DNA of 64,000 nucleotides from an uncultured Methanobrevibacter sp. (GTDB lineage: Archaea > Methanobacteriota > Methanobacteria > Methanobacteriales > Methanobacteriaceae). A model generated the notes under the pieces. It did no database searches. It saw only the letters and a program-made list of their open reading frames with translations, and had not been told where the DNA came from. Shown in pieces: positions 36,406 through 46,759 of this stretch. A program made the translations under genes and the position numbers. Within the stretch, counting starts at the first letter, position 1; the number at the start of each line of letters is the position of its first letter. The stretch spans positions 1 to 64,000 of the forward strand of contig NZ_CALGFC010000025.1 of assembly GCF_937881195.1 (NCBI RefSeq). Direction: 5' to 3'.

Positions 36406-37599
36406 TTATTTTTGGAGTGATTTTTTTATTAGAATTGATATCGCTGCTCCTATTATTAATGCAACTCCCATAACTAAATAAGGTAATGAATTTATTCCTG
36501 TTGTTAATAAATATGTAGCTAATATTGGCCCAATACCTGCCCCTATAAATAAAATTACTGTATGAAGTGAAAGTGCAGCTCCTTTTGATTTTCCTCCTAG
36601 TTGTCCTATTAGTTCAATAATACTTGGAGCTACTATGGCAATTCCTGCTACAAATATGACACTAAATAATGTCATTAAAAGGATATTTGATAATAATCCT
36701 ATTAATATTATACTTATAGATGATATTAATAATCCTGAAATTATAATATTGAAAAAATGGAATTTTTTTGCAAGTATTCCAGATGTAGCTGCAAATAGGA
36801 TACCTACTACTCCAACCGCTCTTATATAAAGAATTTCCTGATTACTTAAATAAAATGGATATCCACTTAAATAATATCCTAGAGCAGTATACATACACAT
36901 CATGGACATTAGTAACATAACATCCACTATTAATGTAAGTACTAATGGCCTAATTTTAAATAGAAGAGCTATATTTTTAATAGATTCTTTTACACTATTT
37001 TTTGGCCTTTGAATATTATCATATGGTAAAAAAATTGCTATAAGTCCAAATGTTATTAAATACATTAACCCCATAATTAAAAATATATAATTCCAACTAA
37101 AATATTGAACAATAAAACTGCTTATTACTTGGCCAATTATTCCTGCCATTAAGAATCCAGTTACTAAAAATCCAGTTGCAGTTAGTTTTTTTGTATCTGG
37201 AAAAATTTCTGCAATATATGCCAGTGCGACTGGTGAAAATGTTGCAGCTGCAAGTCCTTCAAGACCTCTGAATGCAATAATCCAATGTATATTATTTAAT
37301 AAACCTACTAATGGTGTTATAATAGTTAATATTCCCATACCGATTAAAATAATTTTTTTCCGTCCATATTGATCAGATAAAGGTCCATATATTAAACAAC
37401 CAATAGCAAAAAATATACAAAAAACAGTACTTGTTAATGCTACTTCATTTCCAGAAACACTAAATAATTCTGAAAATGATGAAAATAATGGTATGGTAAG
37501 ATACATACTTGACATTACTATTAAACCACACCAAAATAGTACCAAGGTTATCAAACTATAATTTGCACTGTTCTTTTCTTTTATTGGATTTTTACTCAT
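36406..37599 (-). CDS. MFS transporter, drug-exporter type
   Basis: The 397-residue protein has twelve hydrophobic helices and MFS motif A in GPLSDQYGRKK between helices 2 and 3. The position of motif A and the RGLEGLAAATFSPVALAYIAE segment match 12-helix drug/H+ antiporters. The start at ATG 37599 is favoured by GTGGTT just upstream over an in-frame ATG at 37611. It is followed by a marR gene in the same orientation. The substrate is unknown. Confidence 0.88.
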   Translation of the reverse strand: MSKNPIKEKNSANYSLITLVLFWCGLIVMSSMYLTIPLFSSFSELFSVSGNEVALTSTVFCIFFAIGCLIYGPLSDQYGRKKIILIGMGILTIITPLVGLLNNIHWIIAFRGLEGLAAATFSPVALAYIAEIFPDTKKLTATGFLVTGFLMAGIIGQVISSFIVQYFSWNYIFLIMGLMYLITFGLIAIFLPYDNIQRPKNSVKESIKNIALLFKIRPLVLTLIVDVMLLMSMMCMYTALGYYLSGYPFYLSNQEILYIRAVGVVGILFAATSGILAKKFHFFNIIISGLLISSISIILIGLLSNILLMTLFSVIFVAGIAIVAPSIIELIGQLGGKSKGAALSLHTVILFIGAGIGPILATYLLTTGINSLPYLVMGVALIIGAAISILIKKSLQK

Positions 37600-37741
37600 T
37601 TTTAACCACATTTTTTAGAAGATTATATTATTATTGTTATTGTTGTTGATATTATTATTGTGATTATATTGTTACAATAATTATGTTGTTATATCAATTA
37701 TATTCTTACAATAATTATATCTTTAAAATAATTATGTCGTT

Positions 37742-37760
37742 ATAACGATTATATCGTTAT
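37742..37760 (-). promoter_or_regulatory. Palindromic operator upstream of the MFS gene
   Basis: Arms ATAACGAT (37742-37749) and ATCGTTAT (37753-37760) surround TAT, next to a second CGTTATAACG palindrome at 37738-37747. A minus-strand TATA-like ATATATATTTATAT lies just upstream (about 37765-37785). The site would overlap the transcription start. AATTATNTTGTTAT-like repeats continue toward the gene. Confidence 0.6.
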
Positions 37761-38099
37761 TAAGATATAAATATATATAATTAGATTTTATTTATATATA
37801 AATATATTCTTAAATCAAATAATTAAAAAATTAAATAAATTATTTGATGGATATTTAAATTAATAGATGATTTTATTTGTTAGTAATAAGTTTCTTATTC
37901 TTTTAAAAAAGATAAAACTTAACTATTAATAAAAAAAGGATATGTAAAAAAGAAATCATATAATAAATATTATAAAAATAATATTATAAAAAATATTATA
38001 AATTCAATTATAAAATTTATAAATAAAAAGTATATTATAAAAAATATTATAAATTCAATATATAAAATTTATAAATAAAAAGTATATTATAAACATTTA
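37761..38099. other. AT-rich spacer upstream of the MFS gene
   Basis: There is no gene. ATAAAAAATATTATAAATTC is repeated twice near 37985-38060 beside the pheT 3' end. Confidence 0.4.
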
Positions 38100-39752
38100 T
38101 TATAAAAATTCAATTTCAAAAGCTATCACGGGATATTCTAACTCAAAATTGCTTATTACTTCTGGGGAAATTTCTCCAAAGAAACCATTTATATTACTAT
38201 TTTTACTAGTTCCTTTAACACTAGCTACTCTACCTTCAATAAAAGTTTTGTTATCTAATGCAGAAATTTCTATTTTATATCCTAAATTAGCTAAAATACT
38301 TGCTATTGTAGATTTAATTTCAGTAAAATTAGCAGTTGAATGACAAATAGCTCCAGCAAGTTTTTTAACAGTTTTCACATTTGTTTCTTTTGAATTATCT
38401 ATATATAATGTATCTCCAATTTCAAATATTTTTTGTGGAAGATCTTCATGCTTATTATCTTCTAAAAATTCCATAAGGCTATTTATTAAGCTTTTTCTAA
38501 TCATTGTCCTATCTATTGTAATTGGTTTTGATACTTGAACATGATTATCTTCTTTTTGTTTCATTTTAGTATAATGATTTTCTTCACTTGTTAACATTAA
38601 ACTCATTATTTCTTGGAAACCAAGACCAATCATAACTTCTCGAATGATTTTTTCACTTTTAAACCAATTATTTTCATATGCTACTGTTGAAACATCAGGA
38701 ATTTTTGCTTCAACTTTATTTATGCAATATTGGATGGCCACGTTTTCAACAAGGTCTACTTCATGGAGGATATCTATTCTATATGAAGGAATTTCTGCTT
38801 GAACTTCATTTTCGTTTATTATCTTAGTATTCATTCTTGCTTTTAATAATAGCTCAGAAACATCTTTAGCATTAAGATTAACTCCACCAATAAGTTCATT
38901 ACATAAATCAACCTTAACATTTCTAATTTTTGGAGTTAAATCCGGAGTTACAATTGTTTTGTTTTCATAAACAATATCTAAACTTTCAATTTTTCCACCA
39001 ATTTCTCCAAAAGAACTACAAATAATATTTAATGTATGATTAACAGCTTTTTCATCAGTTCCAGTTACATCTACAAGTATATTTTCAGTATTTTCAGTAA
39101 GTTTTGTTAGTTCTCCATTTATAATTGGGGGCATAGATAATATGTTATCATTTTTGTCAAGTATAAGTGGATATTTGTCAAATTTTGATATTAACTTTGC
39201 ATATTTTGATCCTTTCTCATGTTCAGCTAATATTTCCTTTGGAGTTAGTTTATTTGAGTGTTCTAATGGGACAAAACTATTTTCATTTGGAGAACTTGCA
39301 ATATATTTATAATCTCCATTAATTACATCTAAATTATGTATTCCAATAGCTACTTTTTTCCTATCTCTACCGATAACCCAATGTAAATTTTCTTGAAAAT
39401 CCATAATTTGTTTCAATTTATCTTCATCAAATTTAACATTTTTAATTAATGCAAAAGCTATATATGGACGAATATTTTCAATTTCTTTATCTACAAATAC
39501 TTTTTCTCCAGAAGAAGTGACTTCATAATTAGGAAGGCCTATTTCCTGTGATATAAACCCTTTTAAACTACGGGATACTCCTGCAACTGATAGTTGGTCT
39601 GGACGATTTGGAAAAAATTCTACTTTAATGGTTTCATCATCAAAGTCTTCTATGTCGCTTCCAAGCATAGGTAAAATATCAATTAGCTTATCATTTTTAA
39701 TATTAATTCCAAGCTCTTCTAAATCTTGATATTTAAATGTAATTACGGGCAT
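38100..39752 (-). CDS. pheT: Phenylalanyl-tRNA synthetase beta subunit
   Basis: The 550-residue subunit is of the archaeal/eukaryotic type. It forms an alpha2-beta2 enzyme with PheS, which is not in this window. The N-terminal domain includes EFFPNRPDQLSVAGVSRSLKGF. B3/4 editing-type and B5 domains follow (PSYRIDILHEVDLVENVAI near residue 325), then the inactive catalytic-like core. AGGAGAT lies 3 nt before the ATG. The length is normal for archaea and lacks the bacterial EMAP and anticodon extensions. Confidence 0.93.
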   Translation of the reverse strand: MPVITFKYQDLEELGINIKNDKLIDILPMLGSDIEDFDDETIKVEFFPNRPDQLSVAGVSRSLKGFISQEIGLPNYEVTSSGEKVFVDKEIENIRPYIAFALIKNVKFDEDKLKQIMDFQENLHWVIGRDRKKVAIGIHNLDVINGDYKYIASSPNENSFVPLEHSNKLTPKEILAEHEKGSKYAKLISKFDKYPLILDKNDNILSMPPIINGELTKLTENTENILVDVTGTDEKAVNHTLNIICSSFGEIGGKIESLDIVYENKTIVTPDLTPKIRNVKVDLCNELIGGVNLNAKDVSELLLKARMNTKIINENEVQAEIPSYRIDILHEVDLVENVAIQYCINKVEAKIPDVSTVAYENNWFKSEKIIREVMIGLGFQEIMSLMLTSEENHYTKMKQKEDNHVQVSKPITIDRTMIRKSLINSLMEFLEDNKHEDLPQKIFEIGDTLYIDNSKETNVKTVKKLAGAICHSTANFTEIKSTIASILANLGYKIEISALDNKTFIEGRVASVKGTSKNSNINGFFGEISPEVISNFELEYPVIAFEIEFL

Positions 39753-39959
39753 CGATTATCTCCTGAATGTTTTTTTTTTAACATATTTAATTATTTTAAA
39801 TATTATTATTTAATTTTAATTTTTTAATTAAATTTATTTTTAAAATTTGATTATTTTTAAGATTTTAATAATAATCTATTAACTTAATTTTAAAATATAT
39901 TTAATAATTATTTATTAAACTTAACAAAATTTTAGTGTTAATAAATTTTTTCATTGATT

Positions 39960-40316
39960 TTAGAGTCCAAATATGCATATGAAGAATAGTGATTCAAAAA
40001 CAAAATGCAATGCTCTATGCTCAATGTGACTCATATGTTTTATTGTCAAAGAGTGGATAACATCAATAACAAAATGAACCAGTCCTCCCAAGAATCCAAT
40101 TTCTACTGAGAAAAAGACTATTGATAATATAAAAAAGTGAAATACCGCTTCTAATCCCTCATGAATAAGCCATGCTTGTAGGTTAGAATAAACTATCTCT
40201 TGAATAAGTCCCCCAAATATTATGTAAAAATTGTGAAGGAATTTCCACATGATTAAGCTGTGTAATTCATCACTTATAGCTAGTACAACAGCTATATAGA
40301 ACCATAATAAATCCAT
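39960..40316 (-). CDS. His-rich small membrane protein
   Basis: The 118-residue protein has about four hydrophobic helices. His, Asp and Glu are placed in or beside them: SDELHSLIMW, HEGLEAVFHF, GGLVHFVIDVIHSLT, HMSHIEHRALHF. Such a set could bind metal within the membrane, loosely like YdjM-type membrane metal-dependent hydrolases. I do not recognise a named family. GGTGAAAGG precedes the ATG. It is monocistronic. Confidence 0.65.
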   Translation of the reverse strand: MDLLWFYIAVVLAISDELHSLIMWKFLHNFYIIFGGLIQEIVYSNLQAWLIHEGLEAVFHFFILSIVFFSVEIGFLGGLVHFVIDVIHSLTIKHMSHIEHRALHFVFESLFFICIFGL

Positions 40317-41368
40317 CCTTTCACCATACTTTTTAATATATTATATTTAATTAATTGGTATAAAAATTGATATAAATGTATATTTAAGTAGTTATTATAT
40401 ATTTAAACAATTATTAAATATATATTTAATTATAATTATTTTACTATTTATCTATTGATTATATTAAATTGATTACTTAAAATGAATAAATAATTAAATA
40501 TTTTCATTTTATTTAGAAATCAAATTGATTAACATAATATTATTCATAAAAGTCTTAAATGCTAATGATCTATCATTTAAATTAAAATACCAATATTTCA
40601 ATAAGACTTATTTTTAAAAATTTTTAATATTTATTAAAATTTACTTTTAAAATTTGAGTTAAATTTTCTTTATATTATAAGAAATATTCAATTTTTTAAT
40701 ATTTTATTTATTTTAAAATTTTGTTTTTGATTTATAAATATAAAAAATTCATTTCTATTATAAAATATTAGGTTCAAATATATTTGGATTAAAATACATT
40801 AATTAAAATACATTAGACTCATTATCTATATTATTTATAATAAATATAGTTATTCATTTATTAATTAAAATATTTATCTATAATATATTATTCATTATAT
40901 TCCTTAAAAAAATAAATTATTTATCAAAAAAGAAACAGAATTTATATTTATAACAAATAGAATATATCATTAAATTAAGATATATTTATTGATATTATTG
41001 GTATAAATACTATTAAATACTATATTTAGATAGTATAATATCATAAAATTATCATAAAATTAACATGAAAATAATATTCTTAAATTTTACATATCTAAAT
41101 TTTATATCCTTGAATTTTTATATTTTTAAATTTATATTCTTAAATTTTTAATATAAATATTATTTTAATATAAATATTATTAAATTAATAATTCATTAAT
41201 TGAAAAAGAATAATTTATTAAAAATGAATTATTATAAAAAATTCATATTATTGAAATTGATATTAATAAAAATTGGTATTATTAAAAATTGATATTGTTT
41301 AAATAAATTATTATTAAAAAAAATAATTATTAAAAAACTAATTAGAAAATGAGATGTGGAGAAGATAC
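40317..41368. other. Long AT-rich divergent spacer
   Basis: Over 1 kb separates the His-rich membrane protein gene from valS, with no ORF carrying a ribosome binding site. Only short AT repeats are seen (TATAAATATTATT, AAAATTGATATTATT). It should contain both promoters. Confidence 0.45.
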
Positions 41369-44101
41369 ATGACAATAGATAATATTCCTAAAGATTATAA
41401 TCACAAAAAAGAAAAAGAATGGCAAGAAAAATGGGATAATAATCAAATTTATAAATTCATTGGAGATGGAACAAAACCAAGGTATATAATTGATACTCCA
41501 CCACCTTACCCAACAGGCTCTATTCACATGGGGCATGTTTTAAATTGGGTCTACATTGATATAACTGCAAGATTTAAACGATTAAAAGGATTTGATGTTT
41601 TATTCCCTCAGGGATGGGATTGTCATGGACTTCCAACTGAAGTTAAAGTTGAGGAGAATAATAGCATTAAGAAGAATGATGTCTCAAGGCAAAAATTTCG
41701 TGATATGTGTGTAGATCTTACAAAAGAAAATATCTCTCTAATGAAAAATCAAATGAAATCTATGGGATTTTCTCAAGATTGGTCAAGAGAATATATAACA
41801 ATGACTCCAGAATATATGAGAAAAACACAATTATCTTTTCTTAAAATGTATGATGAAGGGTTAATATATCAAGGTATTCATCCAGTTAATTGGTGTCCTC
41901 GTTGTGAAACAGCTATAGCTTTTGCTGAAGTGGAATATAGTAGCAATGAAACATTTCTAAATTATGTTAATTTTCCATCTGCTGATTCTAATTCTGATGG
42001 TGTTTTGATAGCTACTACTCGTCCAGAACTTATGTCTGCATGTGTAGCAGTTGTAGTTAGTCCTGATGATAGTCGATATAAGGATATTCTTGGAAAAGAA
42101 GTAGAAGTTCCTCTTTCTGGACAAAAAGTTAAAGTTATAGCTGATAATGAAGTTGACCCAGAATTTGGTACTGGTGCAGTTATGGTATGTACTTTTGGAG
42201 ATAAAACAGATGTTTCATGGGTCAATAAACATAATTTAGACATTATTGAAGCTATAGATGAAAAAGGTATAATGACCAAAGCTGCTGGAAGATATGAGGG
42301 AATGACTTTAAAAGAATGTAAGTTAGCTACTATTGAAGATCTTAAATCTGAAGGATGTATGCTTAAACAAGAGTCAGTTGATCAAAATGTTGGTCAATGT
42401 TGGAGATGTAAAACTCCTATTGAGATACTAGTTAAAAAACAATGGTTTGTAGCTGTAAATAAGTTGGTTGATGATATTAAATCTGCTGCTGAATCTATGA
42501 ATTGGGTTCCAGAACATATGAAAAGTAGGCTTATTAATTGGGCAGATTCAATGGAATGGGATTGGTGTGTTTCAAGACAAAGAATTTTCGCAACACCTAT
42601 TCCAGTATGGTTCTGTGATATTTGTGGAAAAATACATCTTCCAAAGCCTGAGGAGTTACCTATTGATCCTACTCAAAGGAAACCTTCTATTGAATCTTGT
42701 GAATGTGGTTCTACTAACTTTACTGGAGAAGAAGATGTATTAGATACCTGGATGGATAGTTCAATATCTCCATTAAATATTGCTGGTTGGCCAGATCCAA
42801 TTTTCAAAGATAATTTCCCCGCTGATTTACGTCCACAAGGCCATGATATTATTCGTACATGGGCTTTTTATACAACTCTTAGGACATTGGCTCTTGAGGG
42901 AGAAAAACCTTTTGATGAGATTGTAATAAATGGAATGGTTTTTGGTGAAGATGGATATAAAATGAGCAAATCTCGAGGAAATGTTATTGGTCCAGAAGAA
43001 GTTATAGGTGAATATGGTGCTGATGCACTTAGAACTTGGGCAGCTAATAGTGTTCCAGGATCTGATGTTCCTTTTGATTGGAAAGATATTAAATATGGTT
43101 ATAAATTCCTTAGAAAATTCTGGAATGCATTTAGATTTATTAGTATGCATATTTTTGATGATGATGAAATTATTGATAAAAAAGAAAATGAAAAAATTAA
43201 AGATAATGTTAATAATATAAAGAATAATTTACTTCCTTTAGATAAATGGATACTTTCAAAGTTAAATAATCTAAATAAAGAAGTATCTAATGCTTATGAA
43301 AGTTATAACTTTGCAGTAGCTATCAACTCAATTGAAAAATTTGTTTGGCATGATTTTTGTGATGAATATATTGAAGCTGTAAAATACAGACTTTACAATG
43401 ATGATGTGGGTATTGATTCTAGATTAGCTGCAAAATATACTTTGAAAACAGTTATTGAAACTTCTTTAAAACTTCTTGCACCTATTACTCCTCATTTTGC
43501 TGATGAAGTTTATCAATATTTTGATAAAAATCAAAATGAAGATAAGAATACTAATAAGAATATGCATAGTATAAATAATATTATTTGGCCAGAAATTGTC
43601 AATGATTTAATTGATGTGGACATAGAAGAAAAAGGTCAACTAATAATTGAACTTATTGGTGATTTAAGACGATTTAAATCTTCTTCAAAGATTCCACTAA
43701 ATGTTCCTTTATCTGAAGTTAATATTTATACCAATAACGATTTAAAATCCATTTTTGAAGATTATACTATGGATATTAAAGGTACCTTAAAAATAAATGA
43801 ACTGGAATTAACTATAGGAAAACCTGATATTCACGAAAAAGTAGTTGAAATCACTCCTGCTATGGATAAAATTGGACCTCAATTTAAAGGAGAGGCTCCA
43901 AAAATCATAAAATATTTAAGTACAACTGATATTAATGAGATAGGTACATTATTAGAGAAAGATGGTGAAATAGCTATTGATGATAATATTATTACTAAAG
44001 AACATATTAATATGAAAAAAGAAATTGTTGGTAAAAGTGGTAAAAAAATTGATATTGTTCAAGCAGATAATTTAGATGTTATCTTTGAAATAATTAGATA
44101 A
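41369..44101 (+). CDS. valS: Valyl-tRNA synthetase
   Basis: This class Ia synthetase of 910 residues shows the HIGH motif as GSIHMGH near residue 50 and the KMSKS motif as YKMSKSRGN near 535. Between them lie the CP1 editing domain, with ATTRPELM and DKTDVSW, and zinc-binding Cys pairs (WCPRCE, CWRCKTP, CDICG). The C-terminal anticodon domain follows. The start at ATG 41369 is set by GTGGAG 7 nt upstream; an ATG at 41354 would overlap that site. An acidic Asn-rich stretch near residue 720 (KNQNEDKNTNKN) is a local insertion. Confidence 0.96.
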   Translation: MTIDNIPKDYNHKKEKEWQEKWDNNQIYKFIGDGTKPRYIIDTPPPYPTGSIHMGHVLNWVYIDITARFKRLKGFDVLFPQGWDCHGLPTEVKVEENNSIKKNDVSRQKFRDMCVDLTKENISLMKNQMKSMGFSQDWSREYITMTPEYMRKTQLSFLKMYDEGLIYQGIHPVNWCPRCETAIAFAEVEYSSNETFLNYVNFPSADSNSDGVLIATTRPELMSACVAVVVSPDDSRYKDILGKEVEVPLSGQKVKVIADNEVDPEFGTGAVMVCTFGDKTDVSWVNKHNLDIIEAIDEKGIMTKAAGRYEGMTLKECKLATIEDLKSEGCMLKQESVDQNVGQCWRCKTPIEILVKKQWFVAVNKLVDDIKSAAESMNWVPEHMKSRLINWADSMEWDWCVSRQRIFATPIPVWFCDICGKIHLPKPEELPIDPTQRKPSIESCECGSTNFTGEEDVLDTWMDSSISPLNIAGWPDPIFKDNFPADLRPQGHDIIRTWAFYTTLRTLALEGEKPFDEIVINGMVFGEDGYKMSKSRGNVIGPEEVIGEYGADALRTWAANSVPGSDVPFDWKDIKYGYKFLRKFWNAFRFISMHIFDDDEIIDKKENEKIKDNVNNIKNNLLPLDKWILSKLNNLNKEVSNAYESYNFAVAINSIEKFVWHDFCDEYIEAVKYRLYNDDVGIDSRLAAKYTLKTVIETSLKLLAPITPHFADEVYQYFDKNQNEDKNTNKNMHSINNIIWPEIVNDLIDVDIEEKGQLIIELIGDLRRFKSSSKIPLNVPLSEVNIYTNNDLKSIFEDYTMDIKGTLKINELELTIGKPDIHEKVVEITPAMDKIGPQFKGEAPKIIKYLSTTDINEIGTLLEKDGEIAIDDNIITKEHINMKKEIVGKSGKKIDIVQADNLDVIFEIIR

Positions 44102-44174
44102 ATATAAATATTTATTTAAAAATTTATACATCAATTTTAATTTATAAGTCAATTTTTAAGTATTAAAATTTAAT

Positions 44175-44310
44175 AAATAATTAATCAATTATAATTAATA
44201 TTTAAAATAAATAATTAATCAACTATAATTAATGTTAAAAATAAATAAGTGATTAATTATAATATTTAAAATAAATAAGTAATTAATTATAATCTAATAC
44301 AATTATATTA
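44175..44310. repeat. Four imperfect 30-34-bp tandem repeats
   Basis: AAATAATTAATCAATTATAA with TTAATATTTAAAAT recurs at 44175 and 44209 (34 bp) and in 30-bp form at 44243 and 44273. The array fills the valS-aroA spacer. Confidence 0.65.
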
Positions 44311-44339
44311 ATAAACTTAATATAAATATAAAGATTTAC

Positions 44340-45716
44340 ATGATTTTGAAAGTAAAAAAAGTATCGGAGATTGGAGGAATTGTGAAAGCACCTCCTTCTA
44401 AAAGTTATACTCATAGGGCTATTATCATATCTTCTTTTGCTGAGGGAACTTCTCGTTTATATGATCCTCTTTCTTCTGAAGATACTCTTTCTTCAGTTAA
44501 CGCTTGTAGAAAATTTGGTGCAGAAATAAATACTTCTAATTTTAATTCACTTGGGAATAATCCTAATTCAAATAGTTTTTGGGAAATTGAAGGGGTTAAA
44601 AATATTGAGAACCTTTCAAAAAAACCAATTGATTTGAAAAACTCAGGAACAACTCTTAGAATAATGACTTCAATTGCAGGTCTATCAACTAACAATACAA
44701 TCTTCACTGGTGATGAATCTCTTAAAACACGACCTATGGGCATGCTTTTGGAAGCTTTAAAACCTTTAGGGGGCAATGCAAAATCTATTCTTGAAAATGG
44801 AAAACCTCCTATTGAAGTTCAACCTGGTTTTGTTGGTGGAAAAACATCTATTGATGGTAATGTTAGTTCTCAATTTATATCTTCTCTATTAATAGCTGGA
44901 ACTATTTCTGAAAAAGGAATTGATTTAGAAGTTAAAGGAGATTTCATTTCAAAATCCTATGTAGCTATGACATTAGATGTTATGGAGAAGTTTGGGGTTG
45001 AAATTGAAACTGATCTTTTCACTAAACACGAAAATTGTAATAAAGATGATAAAAAATGTTCATCAACATTTTTTTCAATCAAACCTCAAAAATTTATTTC
45101 AACTAATTACACTGTTGAAGGAGATTATTCTTCTGCATCATATTTATTAGGTGCTATAGCTGTTTTGGGTGGAAAAATAACAGTTAAAAATTTATTTAAA
45201 GATTCTAAACAAGGAGATAAATTAATTTTAGATATTTTAGATAAAATGGGTTGTCATATTGAAATTGAAAATGATTATGTGACATTAAGTTCTACTGGTG
45301 ATTTAATTGGCATTGAAATTGATTTACATAATGCACCTGATCTTCTTCCAACTATAACTGCTTTAAGTGCATTAGCTAAAGGCAAAACTTTGATTAAAGG
45401 AGTTAAACATGCAAGATATAAGGAAACAGATAGAATAGCTAAATGTGCAGAAGAACTTTCTAAATTAGGCTGTATCATAAAAGAAAATGAAGATGGTATG
45501 GAGATTTTTAGTGGAATAGATTTGAAAAACTCAGTTTCGAACAGAGTAACATCTCACAATGACCATAGGTTGGCTATGGCATTTAGTTTAATTGGACTAA
45601 AACATGAAATAGTCATTGAAAAAGGAGAAGTATTTAATGTTTCTTTCCCTAATTATATTGAGGCTATGGCAGAAATTGGGGTAGAAATTGGACTATTTGA
45701 TGATTTTTGCATTTAA
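44340..45716 (+). CDS. aroA: EPSP synthase (3-phosphoshikimate 1-carboxyvinyltransferase)
   Basis: The enzyme transfers enolpyruvate from PEP to shikimate 3-phosphate in aromatic amino-acid synthesis. The 458 residues show the two-domain fold. They include APPSKSYTHRA (residues 17-27, shikimate phosphate binding), NSGTTLR, TRPMGML, SSQFISSLL, the DLLPTITALSALAKG block, RYKETDRI and HNDHRLAMA. A Lys-rich insert lies near residue 230. The upstream valS is on the same strand 240 bp away. AroC (chorismate synthase), the next enzyme of the pathway, lies at 58957 and is not linked. Confidence 0.94.
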   Translation: MILKVKKVSEIGGIVKAPPSKSYTHRAIIISSFAEGTSRLYDPLSSEDTLSSVNACRKFGAEINTSNFNSLGNNPNSNSFWEIEGVKNIENLSKKPIDLKNSGTTLRIMTSIAGLSTNNTIFTGDESLKTRPMGMLLEALKPLGGNAKSILENGKPPIEVQPGFVGGKTSIDGNVSSQFISSLLIAGTISEKGIDLEVKGDFISKSYVAMTLDVMEKFGVEIETDLFTKHENCNKDDKKCSSTFFSIKPQKFISTNYTVEGDYSSASYLLGAIAVLGGKITVKNLFKDSKQGDKLILDILDKMGCHIEIENDYVTLSSTGDLIGIEIDLHNAPDLLPTITALSALAKGKTLIKGVKHARYKETDRIAKCAEELSKLGCIIKENEDGMEIFSGIDLKNSVSNRVTSHNDHRLAMAFSLIGLKHEIVIEKGEVFNVSFPNYIEAMAEIGVEIGLFDDFCI

Positions 45717-45844
45717 TATTTGCATAAATTTAAAAAATAATATTAAAAAAATAATATTAAAGAATAATACTAAGAATAATACTAAGAATAATATTAAAGA
45801 ATAATACTATAAAATAATACTAAATCTAATTTTAAGGATATAAA

Positions 45845-46477
45845 ATGACTTTAAGAATAGAAAAAATAATGGAAGAATTGAATAATTTATATACTTTACG
45901 TGTATTTGAAGATAGAGATCCTTATAGGGTTTTAGTTAGGACTATTCTTTCTCAAAGAACAAAGGATGTCAACACTGATAAAGCTACAAATCAACTATTT
46001 TCTAAATATAAGGATATTTATGAAGTAGCTGATGCACCGATAGAAGATATTGAAAAACTTATTAAAAGTGCAGGTTTTTTTAGGGTTAAAGCAAATAGAG
46101 TAAAAGAAGTTTCACAAATTATAATTGATCATTATGGGGGAGTAGTTCCGAATAATATGAAAGAACTTCTTGATTTGCCAGGTGTTGGAAGGAAAACTGC
46201 AAATTGTGTACTCGTTTTCGCGTTTCAAGAGCCTGCTATTCCAGTAGATACTCATGTCCATAGAATCCCTAATAGATGGGGAATTGTAAACACAAAAACT
46301 CCTGAAAAAACTGAAGAAGAGTTGATGAAAATAGTTCCAAAAAGTCTTTGGATTGAGATGAATGATTTAATTGTTCAATTTGGTCAGACAATCTGTAAAC
46401 CTATCCATCCATTATGTGATCAATGTCCAATCACTGGGTTATGCAATTATTATAAAATGGAAGTTGAAAAAGATTGA
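45845..46477 (+). CDS. nth: Endonuclease III-type DNA glycosylase
   Basis: The 210-residue base-excision repair enzyme removes oxidised pyrimidines and cuts the AP site. The helix-hairpin-helix LPGVGRKTAN carries the catalytic Lys near residue 118, and VDTHVHR carries the catalytic Asp. The 4Fe-4S cluster cysteines are in CKPIHPLCDQCPITGLC at the C-terminus, in the usual C-x6-C-x2-C-x5-C spacing. Upstream AAGAATAATACT repeats fill the aroA-nth gap. Confidence 0.95.
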   Translation: MTLRIEKIMEELNNLYTLRVFEDRDPYRVLVRTILSQRTKDVNTDKATNQLFSKYKDIYEVADAPIEDIEKLIKSAGFFRVKANRVKEVSQIIIDHYGGVVPNNMKELLDLPGVGRKTANCVLVFAFQEPAIPVDTHVHRIPNRWGIVNTKTPEKTEEELMKIVPKSLWIEMNDLIVQFGQTICKPIHPLCDQCPITGLCNYYKMEVEKD

Positions 46478-46759
46478 TTGAAATTTTTACTAGTTTAAGT
46501 TTTTTCTTAGTTTTTTAATTAAATTTTCTAATTATCTTTTTTCTTAATTTAGTTTTTTTTTTATTTTATTAATTTAGTTTTATTTTATTAATTTAGTTTT
46601 ATTTTATTAATTTAGTTTTATTTTTTTTTGATTAAATTTTTTTATTTTTTCCATATATTTTAATAGTAATATTATTTAGAATAAAAAATTTTATAATAAA
46701 AAAATATTATAAAATAAAATAAATTCTTTAAACAATAAACTATTATTAATATAAAAAGC

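Noticed and set aside
42827..43220. Frames opposite and offset within valS
   Set aside because: They lie inside the conserved KMSKS region of valS and have no independent features.
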